From CAMEON01 sp963643175 (GTDB lineage Bacteria; Bacillota; Clostridia; Oscillospirales; CAG-272), in contig CAVIJF010000007.1 of NCBI GenBank assembly GCA_963643175.1, positions 1 to 57,274 on the forward strand: a stretch of 57,274 nt of DNA, in the 5' to 3' direction. The notes beneath the pieces are model-generated. The model ran no database searches. It saw only the letters and a list, made by a program, of their open reading frames with translations, and was not told where the DNA came from. A program made the translations under genes and the position numbers. Position 1 is the stretch's first letter. Each line of letters starts with the position of its first letter. Below are positions 26,081-35,929 of this stretch, one piece after another.

Positions 26081-27409
26081 ATGATATGCATTGATTTTTC
26101 GGACATCGGGGCTTGCATCAAGCCCCTGCACGGTGTCGGACAGCCCCCCATGCGCGGCAATGACTGCGGAATGTTTCACTACCTGACAGAGGCGGGCATC
26201 CCCTTCTCCCGCCTGCACGACGTGGGCGGCTACTTCGGCGGCGGCAGGTTCGTGGATATTCCCAACCTGTTTCCCGACCCGGACGCCGACCCCGCTGACC
26301 CTGCCTCCTACCGCTTTGCCTTTACCGATGTGCTGGTGAAGGCACTGATGGAGAGCGGCACCGAGCCGTTCTTCCGGCTGGGCGTGAGCATCGAGAACGA
26401 ATGCGCCCTGTACGCGGAGCGCATCCTGCCGCCGCGCGACCCGCTCGCGTGGGCGAAGGTGTGTGAGGGTATCATCCGGCACTACACCGAGGGCTGGGCG
26501 GACGGATTCCGCTACCCCATCCGCTACTGGGAAATCTGGAACGAGCCGGAAAACGACCCCGACCCGATGGCAAACCCCATGTGGCGCGGTAACGCGGAGC
26601 AGTTCTATGCCCTGTATGCCACCGCCTCGACCTACCTCAAGGAGCGGTTTCCACACCTGAAAATCGGCGGCTACGGTTCCTGCGGCTTTTACGGCGTTAC
26701 GGGCGGGGACGTTCCCACCTATGCCGCCGTCAGCCCCCGGTTTGACTATTTCCGTACCTTCTTTGACGGCTTCCTCGCCTATGTCCGGGCGCATGACTGC
26801 CCACTGGATTTCTTCTCATGGCACAGCTACGATTCGGTAGCCTCAACCGGGCTGTTTGCCGCATATGCGCGGCACCGGCTGGATGCCGAAGGCTTCACCG
26901 ATACCGAAACCACGTGCAACGAGTGGAACTGCCGCCCCGACCTGCGCGGGACGCAGATGCACGCGGCGCTGTGTGCCGCCATGTTCATCGAGCTGCAGCA
27001 CGCGCCGGTGGACAGCGCCATGTTCTATGACGGGCGGTGCGGCGTGAGCCTGTACAGCGGGCTGTTCAATCCGCTGACCGAGACGCCGTTCCCGGCGTAC
27101 TACACCTTCCTTGCCTTCAATGACCTGTACAGGCTGGGACGGGAGGTCGCGGTGTATACGGAGCAGGCGGGTGCGACCGGACAGCCGGACGCCGCCCTCT
27201 GCGTGCTTGCCGCACGCGGTGAGCGGGACGGCGCGGCGCGGGGCGCGGTGCTGATTGCCAATCCGACGGATGCAACCCTGCCGCTGGAGCTTGCGGCGGA
27301 CGGCAGTCTGATTTCCTGCTCTCTCCTGACAGACGCAGGGCTGACAGCGGCTGCCATGCCTGCCGGACTGGCGCCGGGAGCGGTGCTGTTGGTGGAGTAC
27401 GCGCTGTGA
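26081..27409 (+). CDS. GH39-like (clan GH-A) glycosidase inserted in the operon
   Basis: 442 aa with no signal peptide, so cytoplasmic. (beta/alpha)8 glycosidase features: N-terminal FSDIGACIKPLHGVGQPP, VGGYFGGGRFVDIPN, acid/base Glu in YWEIWNEPEND (about residue 155), and nucleophile Glu in ETTCNEWN (about 286). A short beta domain closes the protein. Family relatives are beta-xylosidases and alike; the true substrate is unknown. It sits 22 bp after the ATPase, and its stop overlaps the helicase start (GTGA). It is thus a translated member of this operon although it has no obvious link with DNA. Confidence 0.83.
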   Translation: MICIDFSDIGACIKPLHGVGQPPMRGNDCGMFHYLTEAGIPFSRLHDVGGYFGGGRFVDIPNLFPDPDADPADPASYRFAFTDVLVKALMESGTEPFFRLGVSIENECALYAERILPPRDPLAWAKVCEGIIRHYTEGWADGFRYPIRYWEIWNEPENDPDPMANPMWRGNAEQFYALYATASTYLKERFPHLKIGGYGSCGFYGVTGGDVPTYAAVSPRFDYFRTFFDGFLAYVRAHDCPLDFFSWHSYDSVASTGLFAAYARHRLDAEGFTDTETTCNEWNCRPDLRGTQMHAALCAAMFIELQHAPVDSAMFYDGRCGVSLYSGLFNPLTETPFPAYYTFLAFNDLYRLGREVAVYTEQAGATGQPDAALCVLAARGERDGAARGAVLIANPTDATLPLELAADGSLISCSLLTDAGLTAAAMPAGLAPGAVLLVEYAL

Positions 27410-29763
27410 GCGGCGCACCGGAGGGGGCGTCTGCCGCCGATCGGATATTTGAACGCTTTCCGGCGTTTGTCCGGGAGTATATCTATGCGCACGGGTGGGA
27501 GTCGCTGCGTGCGGTACAGGTAGCGGCGGCACGGACGCTGTTTCTGACAGACCACCACCTGCTGCTGACCTCTTCCACCGCCAGCGGCAAGACGGAGGCG
27601 GCATTCTTTCCCATCCTGTCCTCCCTGTACGAGCGACCGCCGCAGACGGTGGGGGCGTTGTACATCGCGCCGCTCAAGAGCCTCATCAATGACCAGTTCT
27701 ACCGTCTGGACGAGCTGCTTGACCTGAGCGGCATTCCGGTGACGCGCTGGCACGGCGATGTTGCCATGTCGCACAAAAAGCGACTGCTGGACAGACCTGC
27801 CGGTATCCTGCAGATTACGCCGGAGTCGCTGGAGGCTATGCTCATCAACCGTTCCAACGACATCGTGCGGCTGTTCGGCGACCTGCGCTTCGTGGTCATC
27901 GACGAGATACACACGTTGACGGGCACCGACCGGGGCAATCAGATTATCTGTCAGCTTGCCCGCATCGGGCACCTGATCGGGCACGAGCCGCGCCGCATCG
28001 GGCTGTCCGCGACCATTGGCGACCCCTCGTTGGCGGCGGCGTGGCTGGCAGGCGGCACGCAGACACCGGTGGACATCCCGCAGTTTGAGGAAGGGAAAAT
28101 CCGCTGGCGGCTGGGACTGGAGCACTTCTACATCCAGAATGCGGAGGAGAATCAGAGCCGGGATCCCGGTTCGGGCGAATGCGCCGACCCGGGCGAAGTG
28201 CCCGCCGACCCGGACGACCGCATGGGGCAGGCGACCGCCGCCGCGATAGCCGATGCGCTGGCACAGGCGGCGGCTGAACGGGTCAAGCCCACCGGACCGG
28301 ACGCAGGGTACGAGTATATGTACGATTGCGTGAAGGACAAAAAGTCGCTGGTGTTTGCCAATTCCCGCGAGGAGACCGAGTACCTGTGCGCCACCTTCCG
28401 GCAGATAGCGCGGGAGCGCTCCGAGCCGGATGTGTTCCTGATTCACCACGGCAACCTGTCCGCGTCCATACGCGAGGAAGCGGAAGCCAAGATGAAGGAC
28501 GAGGAGATGTTTGCCGTCACCTGCGCGACCGTAACCATGGAACTGGGCATTGACATCGGGCGGCTGGAGCGTGTCCTGCAAAGTCAGGCGCCCAATTCCG
28601 TTACCAGTTTCCTGCAACGGCTGGGACGTTCCGGGCGCCGGGGCGAGCCGCCGGAAATGATGATGGTGTTCCGCGAGGAGGATCCCCTGCCCAACACGCC
28701 ACTCCCGCAGCTGATTCCGTGGGAGCTTCTGCGCGGCATTGCCATTATCCAGCTATACATTGAGGAACGCTTTATCGAGCCGCCCGCACGCCGGCTGATG
28801 CCCATGAGTCTGCTGTTCCACCAGACGCTGAGTATGCTTGCCGCCTCCGGAGAGCTGTCGCCACGGCGGTTGGCGGAGCGCGTGCTGTCGCTCCCGCCGT
28901 TTGCCGCCGTGGCAAAGGAGGATTACCGCACACTGCTTCTGTCCATGCTGGAGCATGACTACCTGCAAATGACCGAGGAGAAGGGGCTGATTGTCGGGCT
29001 GGCAGGCGAGCACCTGCTCAAATCCTTCAAGTTCTACGCTGTTTTCAAGGATTCGGAGGACTACACCGTCCGTGCCGGGTCGGATGAGATCGGAACCATC
29101 ACCACGCCGCCCCCGGTGGGTGACCGGTTTGCGCTTGCCGGGCGCGTCTGGGAGGTGGAGGAGCTGGATATTCAGCGCAAGCTGATATACGTCCGGCAGG
29201 TGGACGGAAAAATGGAAGTTTCGTGGCCGGGGGATTTCGGCGAAATCAACACCCGGATTCTGGAGCGGATGCGCCGCGTGCTTGCCGAGGATACCGTCTA
29301 CCCCTACCTCAAGCCCAACGCCCGCCACCGGCTGGAGGTGGCGCGGCACGTTGCCCGCAACACCGGCATGACGGGGGAGGGAAGTCATTGCCTTCTGCCG
29401 CTGGGCGGGTACAGCTGGTGCCTGTTCCCGTGGCTGGGGACGCGCTCCTTCCGCACGCTGCGCAAGTTTCTGCAGCGCTGCGGCGGGGAATTCCGCATCA
29501 GCAATCTGGAATTTGAGGGCTGCTATTACATGACCTTCCGCATGGAGCGCGGGAATGACTATGAGCTTGTCTCCCATCTGAACCGCATCGCGTCCGCAGA
29601 GGGCATCGACTGCGAGGCCTTGGTGCAGACCGGCGAACTGCCTGTTTTTGAGAAATACGACGAGTACATCCCCGGCGAACTGCTCCGGCGTGCGTATGCC
29701 GCAGACCGTCTCCGCGCGGATGAAGTTATCCGCCGCCTGCACGGGATGGCGGAGGAGTACTGA
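27406..29763 (+). CDS. Lhr-like DEAD/DEAH-box helicase (BrxHI-type)
   Basis: 785 aa superfamily 2 helicase. Motif I STASGKTEA (about 57-65), motif II VVIDEIHTL (about 164-172), motif III LSATIGD, FANSREETEYL, TMELGIDIGRL and motif VI QRLGRSGRRG (about 404-413). A long C-terminal half continues as in Lhr-like and BREX-associated helicases. GTG start overlaps the glycosidase stop by 4 bp; GGTGGAG 8 nt upstream can serve as SD. Likely acts with the DUF2791 ATPase on DNA. Confidence 0.9.
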   Translation: MSGAPEGASAADRIFERFPAFVREYIYAHGWESLRAVQVAAARTLFLTDHHLLLTSSTASGKTEAAFFPILSSLYERPPQTVGALYIAPLKSLINDQFYRLDELLDLSGIPVTRWHGDVAMSHKKRLLDRPAGILQITPESLEAMLINRSNDIVRLFGDLRFVVIDEIHTLTGTDRGNQIICQLARIGHLIGHEPRRIGLSATIGDPSLAAAWLAGGTQTPVDIPQFEEGKIRWRLGLEHFYIQNAEENQSRDPGSGECADPGEVPADPDDRMGQATAAAIADALAQAAAERVKPTGPDAGYEYMYDCVKDKKSLVFANSREETEYLCATFRQIARERSEPDVFLIHHGNLSASIREEAEAKMKDEEMFAVTCATVTMELGIDIGRLERVLQSQAPNSVTSFLQRLGRSGRRGEPPEMMMVFREEDPLPNTPLPQLIPWELLRGIAIIQLYIEERFIEPPARRLMPMSLLFHQTLSMLAASGELSPRRLAERVLSLPPFAAVAKEDYRTLLLSMLEHDYLQMTEEKGLIVGLAGEHLLKSFKFYAVFKDSEDYTVRAGSDEIGTITTPPPVGDRFALAGRVWEVEELDIQRKLIYVRQVDGKMEVSWPGDFGEINTRILERMRRVLAEDTVYPYLKPNARHRLEVARHVARNTGMTGEGSHCLLPLGGYSWCLFPWLGTRSFRTLRKFLQRCGGEFRISNLEFEGCYYMTFRMERGNDYELVSHLNRIASAEGIDCEALVQTGELPVFEKYDEYIPGELLRRAYAADRLRADEVIRRLHGMAEEY

Positions 29764-29825
29764 GGAATCGCTGGTTTATTCGGTAGCACATTATTAGCAC
29801 CGTCTCATTTGAATCAGCGCTTCCC
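29764..29825. repeat. MITE-like inverted-repeat element, copy 2
   Basis: GGAATCGCTGGTT at 29764-29776 pairs with GAATCAGCGCTTCC at 29811-29824, allowing G-U and one mismatch; about 35 bp lie between. It directly follows the helicase stop and may act as an operon-end hairpin. Confidence 0.5.
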
Positions 29826-29875
29826 TGAGGGGACCACCACACATTCGATAAAAGTAAAAAGGATGAAACGCCGTT

Positions 29876-31681
29876 ATGGGTATTAACGAGGTATTTGAGC
29901 TTCTGGGCGGACTTGCCCTGTTCCTCTTCGGAATGAACGTCATGAGTCACGCGCTGGAGCGCTTTGCCGGCAACCAGATGAAGACCATCTTCAGCAAACT
30001 GACTTCCAATAAATTCAAGGGCTTTCTGCTGGGGCTGGTCGTGACCGCACTGGTGCAGTCCTCCTCCGCCACGACCGTCATGGTCGTCGGCTTTGTCAAC
30101 TCCGGCATTATGACGCTTACGCAGTCGGTCGGCATCATCATGGGTGCCAATGTGGGCGCCGCCGTGACGCCGCTGCTCCTGTCCCTGTCGCTGATGGGCG
30201 ACGGCGGCGGCAGCATCAATGTCGTGACTATCCTGTCGGCGGTGCTGGGCGTTACCGGCGTCCTGCAGTACTGCTTCCTGAAGGGGAACAGCCGCCGGAA
30301 GAATCTGGGACTTATCATGATAGGCTTTGCCGTGCTGATGTATGGCATGGACATCATGGCGGGCACCGTGGACGGTCTGCGTGACAACCCACAGTTTACC
30401 CAGATTTTGACCATGTTCCAGAATCCCTTCATGGGTGTGCTGGTCGGAACGGTTATCACCGCGATTATCCAGTCCTCCGGCGCTTCCATCGGTATCCTGC
30501 AGGCGCTGACCGTGACCGGTTCGGTCAGCCACGCGCTGGCGATTCCGATTCTGATGGGTCAGAATATCGGTACCTGCATCAGTGCGGCGCTGTCCGCCAT
30601 CGGCGCGTCCAAGGACGGCAAGCGGGCTTCGGTCATTCATACTGCATTCAACGTCGTCAGTATGCTGGTGGTCGGGGCAGGGTACTGTGTCGTGTACTAC
30701 TTCTTCAACCGCGGCGCTGTGGGGACGTTCCTGTCTGCCCGCGCGTCGGCGCTGGATATTGCCATCATCAACATCATTTACAAGTTGGTTTCGGTTGCGA
30801 TTCTGATGCCGGTCTCCGGTATCTTTGAGAAAATCGCCTGCGTGGTTATCCGCGACGGACGCACCTACAACCAGGCCGAAATGCTGGACGAGCGCCTCTT
30901 GTCCACTGCCGCCGTGGCGGTTCAGCGGGCGGATGATGTTATCGGCACCATGTCGGGCATCGCCTTTGAATCCACCAAAATGGCACTGCGCCTGCTGGAA
31001 AAGTATGACCGGAAGCAGGTTGCGAGCATTGAGCAGATGGAGGAGCAGGTGGACAAGTACGAGGACGAGCTTGGCTCCTATCTGGTCAAACTCAGTGCGC
31101 AGGAGCTGACCACGCAGGACGCGCAGGAAGTCACCAAGTTGCTGCACGTGCTGAGCGACATTGAACGCATATCGGACCATGCCGTCGGCATCGCCGCTTC
31201 GGCTACCGAAATGGACGATAAGAAGCTGTGCTTCTCGGACGAGGCGAAAGCCGAGCTGAAGGTCATGAGCTCCGCGCTGTGCGAGATACTGGATCTGACC
31301 ACTAAGGCGCTGCTGTTCGGCGATATGCGGGCGGCGACGCATGTAGAGCCGCTGGAGGAGGTCATTGACCACCTGCGCGACAGCATCAAGGACAACCACA
31401 TCCGCCGCCTGCAGAATTCGCGCTGTACCATTGAGCTGGGCTTTGTGCTGTCTGACCTGCTGACCACGCTGGAGCGTATTTCCGACCACTGCTCCAACAT
31501 CGCGGGATGCGTCATTGAGGTTGCGCACAACTGCCTTGACCTGCATGATTATCTGGGGCGCGTCAAGAAGAGCGGCGAGGATTTCGACGCTTACTACGCC
31601 ATGTACCTCAACCGCTACCAGCTGCCCACGCTGGCGGACGGTGCGGTTGCCCCGGCTGAGGGCGGCACTGACGCGACATAA
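29876..31681 (+). CDS. Na/phosphate cotransporter with C-terminal PhoU domain
   Basis: 601 aa. Two inverted Na/Pi-cotransporter repeats with the characteristic QSSSATTVMVVGFVNSGIM (about 61-80) and QSSGASIGILQALTVTGS (about 199-217), flanked by membrane helices up to about 320. A PhoU-like helical region fills about 345-560 (LLHVLSDIERISDHAVGIA, LERISDHCSNIAGCV). Takes up phosphate using the sodium gradient at the membrane; the PhoU part is likely regulatory. SD AAAAAGGATG 13 nt upstream. Confidence 0.93.
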   Translation: MGINEVFELLGGLALFLFGMNVMSHALERFAGNQMKTIFSKLTSNKFKGFLLGLVVTALVQSSSATTVMVVGFVNSGIMTLTQSVGIIMGANVGAAVTPLLLSLSLMGDGGGSINVVTILSAVLGVTGVLQYCFLKGNSRRKNLGLIMIGFAVLMYGMDIMAGTVDGLRDNPQFTQILTMFQNPFMGVLVGTVITAIIQSSGASIGILQALTVTGSVSHALAIPILMGQNIGTCISAALSAIGASKDGKRASVIHTAFNVVSMLVVGAGYCVVYYFFNRGAVGTFLSARASALDIAIINIIYKLVSVAILMPVSGIFEKIACVVIRDGRTYNQAEMLDERLLSTAAVAVQRADDVIGTMSGIAFESTKMALRLLEKYDRKQVASIEQMEEQVDKYEDELGSYLVKLSAQELTTQDAQEVTKLLHVLSDIERISDHAVGIAASATEMDDKKLCFSDEAKAELKVMSSALCEILDLTTKALLFGDMRAATHVEPLEEVIDHLRDSIKDNHIRRLQNSRCTIELGFVLSDLLTTLERISDHCSNIAGCVIEVAHNCLDLHDYLGRVKKSGEDFDAYYAMYLNRYQLPTLADGAVAPAEGGTDAT

Positions 31682-31707
31682 GCCTGCCTGAGAAAGGATT
31701 CTTTGCC

Positions 31708-31962
31708 ATGAAAACATACCGTTGGAGCGTTCCGGACGGGGAGACGGTGCATACCGTCCGCTGTGCCCTGTCCCGCCTGCGCGGCAAACTGCTGGTTACG
31801 GTGGACGGGGACGAGTACGCCCTGCCCGCCGGGCTGTTCGGACTGTCTGCCGCCCGGCGCGAAAAGCTGCTGCTGGGCGAGCTGAAGGCACTGTTGGTGC
31901 TGGATCGCGCCGGGCACGCCAGCCTTGCCGTGGAGGGGGAGCCGGTTCAGCCGGAGGTGTGA
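31708..31962 (+). CDS. Hypothetical 84-aa protein
   Basis: 84 aa, SD AAAGGA 9 nt before ATG, 26 bp after the transporter and 68 bp before dnaE. Mostly beta (YRWSVPDGETVHTVRC, KLLVTVDGDEYALP) with a helical segment in the middle (AARREKLLLGELKALLVL). The opening vaguely recalls FAIM-type beta-sandwich proteins; I would not assign it. No signal or membrane helix. Confidence 0.65.
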   Translation: MKTYRWSVPDGETVHTVRCALSRLRGKLLVTVDGDEYALPAGLFGLSAARREKLLLGELKALLVLDRAGHASLAVEGEPVQPEV

Positions 31963-32030
31963 GGCGGCGTCCGCCGGGGGATTGAGGCATCACCGCGCAA
32001 TCTGCGCTGTCCTGAGAAAAGGAGTCGCAC

Positions 32031-35000
32031 ATGGGAGATTTTGTTCATCTGCATCTGCACAGTGAATACAGCCTGCTGGACGGCGCCTGCCGCATCCGGG
32101 ATATTCCCGCCCGGGTCAGGGCGTGCGGGCACGACGCCGTAGCCCTGACCGACCACGGCGTGCTGTACGGCGCCGTCGCCTTTTACGACGCCTGCCGCAA
32201 GGAGGGAATCAAGCCTATCCTCGGCTGTGAGGTGTACGTTGCCCCGCGCTCCCGCTTTGACAAGACCGGCGCCGGGCGGGAGGAGACGTACTCACATCTT
32301 GTCCTGCTCTGCGAGAACATGACCGGCTGGCGCAACCTGATGACGCTGTCCTCCCTGTCCTTTACCGAGGGCTTTTACGGCAAGCCGCGCGTGGATATTG
32401 AACTGCTCCGCTGCCACCATGAGGGGCTGATTGCACTGTCCGCCTGCCTGTCCGGCGAGATACCCCGCCGCCTGTGCGCCGGGGATTACCCCGGCGCGGT
32501 CGGGGCGGCGCGGCAGATGGCGGATATTTTCGGTCCGGACTGCTTCTGCATTGAACTGCAGAACCACCGCCTGCCGGAGGAAAAGCAGATTCTTCCGCAG
32601 CTTGTGCGTCTTGCGCGGGAGCTGAATCTGCCGCTGGTTGCTACCAACGACTGCCACTATCTGCGGCGGGAGGATGCGGGGATGCAGGAAATCCTGACCT
32701 GCATTGCCACCAACCGCACCCTGCAGGACGGCGGGCGCGTCAGCTTTGCTACGGACGAGTTTTATTACAAGACTACGGAGGAGATGCGGGCACTGTTTTC
32801 CGCGCTTCCGGAGGCAATTGAGAACACGGTGAAAATCGCCGACCGGTGTTCGGCTGAGTTGGATTTCTCGCACACCTACCTGCCGCGCTTCCCCTGCCCG
32901 GACGGTCAGACCTCGGGGGACTATCTCCGCCGTCTGACCTACGAGGGCTTGGAGCGGCGTGTGACGGCGGGGGATATCCGGTACGGACAGCGCCACCCGG
33001 AGGAGGAGTACCGGGCACGGCTGGAATATGAGCTGTCTGTCATCGGGAATATGGGCTACGACGACTACTACCTCATCGTGTGGGACTATGTGAATTTTGC
33101 CAAGTCGCAGGACATCCCGGTCGGACCGGGACGCGGTTCCGGCGCGGGCAGTCTGGTCGCCTACTGCATCGGCATCACCGAGGTGGATTCCATCGCGTTT
33201 GAACTGCTGTTCGAGCGTTTCCTCAACCCGGAACGGGTCAGTATGCCGGATTTCGATGTGGATTTCTGCTACAACCGCCGCGATGAGGTGATTGCCTACG
33301 TTGCGCGGCGCTACGGGCGGGAGCGCGTCTCGCAGATTATCACGTTCGGTACGCTTGCCGCCCGTGCGGCAATCCGGGATGTCGGGCGTGCTATGGGCAT
33401 GACCTACCGCGATGTGGATGTCGTTGCCCGCGCCGTGCCGCACGAGTTGGGCATCACGCTCCCGGAGGCGCTCCGCCTGCCCGACCTCAAGGCGCTGTAC
33501 GACGGCTCCGAGCAGGTCAGACGGTTAGTTGATACGGCTGTTGCGTTGGAGGGAATGCCGCGCAATGTGTCCATCCACGCGGCGGGCGTGGTCATTACCG
33601 AGCGTCCCGTGGCGGACTATGTGCCGCTGGCGGTGTCCGGCGGCACGGTGGTCACGCAGTTTGATATGGATACCGTGGCGCGGTTGGGCGTGCTGAAGTT
33701 CGACTTCCTTGCCCTGCGCTACCTGACCATCCTGCACGACGCCGAACTGCAGATACGGGAAACCGAACCGGATTTTTCGGTGGAGCACCTTCCGCTGGAC
33801 GATTCCGCCGTTTATGACCTGCTGGGGCGCGGTGCGACGTCCGGCGTGTTCCAGCTGGAATCCGGCGGCATGAAGCAGATGCTGACCTCCCTGCGTCCCC
33901 GGAACATCGGGGATATCGGGGCGGCGATTGCGCTGTATCGCCCCGGTCCCATGGAGTCCATTCCCACCTATATCGCCAACCGGCAGGATCCGTCGCGCAT
34001 TGTCTATTCGTCGCCCCTGCTGGAGCCGGTGCTGGCGGAAACCTTCGGCGTGACGGTGTATCAGGAACAGGTCATGAGCATATTCCGGGTGCTGGCGGGG
34101 TATACGCTGGGGCACGCGGATATTGTTCGCCGCGCCATGGCAAAGAAAAAGGCGTCGGTGCTGGAGGCGGAGCGCGGCAGTTTCATCGCGGGCGCGGCGG
34201 CACACGGCATGACGGCAGAAGCGGCGGAGAAACTGTTTGACGACCTCGGCAGTTTTGCCGATTACGCCTTCAACAAGTCCCATGCCGCCGCCTACTCGCT
34301 GATTTCCTATCGCACCGCCTACCTCAAGGCGCACTATCCCGGCGCGTACTTCGCGGCGCTCCTGACCTCGGTGCTGGGGAATCAGCCCAAAATGGCGGAG
34401 TATACGGCGGAAGCCGCCCGGTACGGTATCCGTGTCCTGCCGCCGGACATCAACGAAAGCGAAATGAATTTCCATGCCGTGACCGACCGGGACGGCTGCC
34501 GCATCCGCTACGGACTTCTGGCGCTCCGGAATGTCGGGGAGGGAATGCTGCGCGCCGCGCTCCGTGAGCGGGACAGCGGCGGGAAATACCGCTCCTTTGA
34601 TGATTTTCTGAACCGGCAGACGGGCGGCGACCTGAACAAGCGGCAGATTGAGGCGCTCATCAAATCCGGCGCCTTTGACTGCTTCCCGACCCACCGGGCG
34701 CAGATGCTTGCTGTCTATGAATCCATGCTGGATCGCCGGTCAGAGCGCAACCGCGCCAATCTGGAGGGGCAGATGGATATGTTCTCGTTCGGTTCTGGCG
34801 CCGCGCCCGCCGACATGGGAAGGGTCTACCCGCAGGTCAGACCCTTCACCACGCGCGAAAAGCTGTTGCAGGAGCGCGAGGCGTCCGGGATGTTCTTCTC
34901 CGGACAGCTTCTGGATGATTATTCGCGCTGTGTCGCTTCGCTGTCCCCCATGCCTGTCATCAGGTTGGCGCCTCCGATTGACGCGGACAGCGCCGGGAAT

Positions 35001-35768
35001 GAAGAGAACGCAGAGAGCGCGGAGGATATGCTGGATGCATCGGACACCGCGGCCGAGCCGCCGCTGACAGACAAGGCGCGCGTCCGGGCGGCGGGCATTG
35101 TGACGTCCGTCACGCTCAAAACCACGAAGAACGAGGAAAAAATGGCGTTCTTCCAGTTGGAGGATTCCACCGGTACGGTAGAGTGTCTGGTGTTTCCCCG
35201 CCTGTACAGGCAGGTCGCGGGGATTCTGCAGACTGACGCCGCCCTGTTTGTGGAGGGCAATCTGTCTGTGCGGGAGGACGAACCGAACAAGATTCTGGTG
35301 TCCTCGGTTGCGGAATTGGTGGAGAACAGCCGCTTTACCGCGCCGCCTGCTGCCGACCGGAAGGAGGCTCGCCGGACAGGGCAGGGGACACCTGCCGCCA
35401 CGCCCGGTTCCAGTTACGGCTTCAATCCTTATCTGACCCCCGCCGATATGTCTGGGTCGGAGCCGGCGCCCGCCGCGGTGCCCTCCGTTGAGCCGTCCGC
35501 GCCGCGCCCGACCGTGCCGCCGCAGGACAGCCGGTCAGCCGCCGCGCCGCCGAAGAGGCTGTACCTCCGTGTCCCGGATATGCAGTGCGAAGCCTTCCGC
35601 AAGGCGCAGAATCTTGCCGCCATTTTCTGCGACGGGCAGACCGCCCTGTTCTACTATGACGGAAGCACCGGAACCTACTCGCCCTGTCAGGGCACCGTTT
35701 CCGCAACGCCCTTTGTGCTTGCCCGGTTGGAGCAGATACTGGGTAAGGAGAACGTGGTGGCGAAGTAG
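32031..35768 (+). CDS. dnaE: DNA polymerase III alpha subunit DnaE
   Basis: 1245 aa. N-terminal PHP domain opening FVHLHLHSEYSLLDG, metal-binding residues largely retained. Polymerase core with GPGRGSGAGSLVAY and the catalytic aspartates in PDFDVDFCYNRR (about 406-417). Tandem helix-hairpin-helix region (ALIKSGAFDCFPTHRAQ), and an OB-fold (about 1018-1065; MAFFQLEDSTGTVE). After the OB fold is a Pro/Ala-rich linker and a further beta-like C-terminal domain (about 1175-1245; YLRVPDMQCEAFRKAQNLAA). Replicative or lagging-strand DNA synthesis. SD AAAAGGAG. Confidence 0.96.
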   Translation: MGDFVHLHLHSEYSLLDGACRIRDIPARVRACGHDAVALTDHGVLYGAVAFYDACRKEGIKPILGCEVYVAPRSRFDKTGAGREETYSHLVLLCENMTGWRNLMTLSSLSFTEGFYGKPRVDIELLRCHHEGLIALSACLSGEIPRRLCAGDYPGAVGAARQMADIFGPDCFCIELQNHRLPEEKQILPQLVRLARELNLPLVATNDCHYLRREDAGMQEILTCIATNRTLQDGGRVSFATDEFYYKTTEEMRALFSALPEAIENTVKIADRCSAELDFSHTYLPRFPCPDGQTSGDYLRRLTYEGLERRVTAGDIRYGQRHPEEEYRARLEYELSVIGNMGYDDYYLIVWDYVNFAKSQDIPVGPGRGSGAGSLVAYCIGITEVDSIAFELLFERFLNPERVSMPDFDVDFCYNRRDEVIAYVARRYGRERVSQIITFGTLAARAAIRDVGRAMGMTYRDVDVVARAVPHELGITLPEALRLPDLKALYDGSEQVRRLVDTAVALEGMPRNVSIHAAGVVITERPVADYVPLAVSGGTVVTQFDMDTVARLGVLKFDFLALRYLTILHDAELQIRETEPDFSVEHLPLDDSAVYDLLGRGATSGVFQLESGGMKQMLTSLRPRNIGDIGAAIALYRPGPMESIPTYIANRQDPSRIVYSSPLLEPVLAETFGVTVYQEQVMSIFRVLAGYTLGHADIVRRAMAKKKASVLEAERGSFIAGAAAHGMTAEAAEKLFDDLGSFADYAFNKSHAAAYSLISYRTAYLKAHYPGAYFAALLTSVLGNQPKMAEYTAEAARYGIRVLPPDINESEMNFHAVTDRDGCRIRYGLLALRNVGEGMLRAALRERDSGGKYRSFDDFLNRQTGGDLNKRQIEALIKSGAFDCFPTHRAQMLAVYESMLDRRSERNRANLEGQMDMFSFGSGAAPADMGRVYPQVRPFTTREKLLQEREASGMFFSGQLLDDYSRCVASLSPMPVIRLAPPIDADSAGNEENAESAEDMLDASDTAAEPPLTDKARVRAAGIVTSVTLKTTKNEEKMAFFQLEDSTGTVECLVFPRLYRQVAGILQTDAALFVEGNLSVREDEPNKILVSSVAELVENSRFTAPPAADRKEARRTGQGTPAATPGSSYGFNPYLTPADMSGSEPAPAAVPSVEPSAPRPTVPPQDSRSAAAPPKRLYLRVPDMQCEAFRKAQNLAAIFCDGQTALFYYDGSTGTYSPCQGTVSATPFVLARLEQILGKENVVAK

Positions 35769-35817
35769 GAATGTGCCGGAAACAGACCGGCCGCTGGCTG
35801 AACTGTCACAAAAAAGC

Positions 35818-35851
35818 ATGGCGGTGCGCCGTTTTTCGGCGGCACCGCCAT
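35818..35851. terminator. Hairpin between dnaE and prfC
   Basis: ATGGCGGTGCGCC-GTTTTTC-GGCGGCACCGCCAT, a long GC stem with one bulge. The A-run lies on the left, so a canonical T tail exists only for minus-strand transcripts; it may still slow read-through from dnaE. Confidence 0.5.
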
Positions 35852-35879
35852 TGACAGGACGGGCGGTTTCGGATATAAT
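35851..35879 (+). promoter_or_regulatory. prfC promoter
   Basis: TTGACA (35851-35856), 17-nt spacer, TATAAT (35874-35879). Confidence 0.9.
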
Positions 35880-35929
35880 ATACAGGCTTGAAAAAATAAG
35901 ATATGTACCAAGAAAGGATATTCGCCCCC

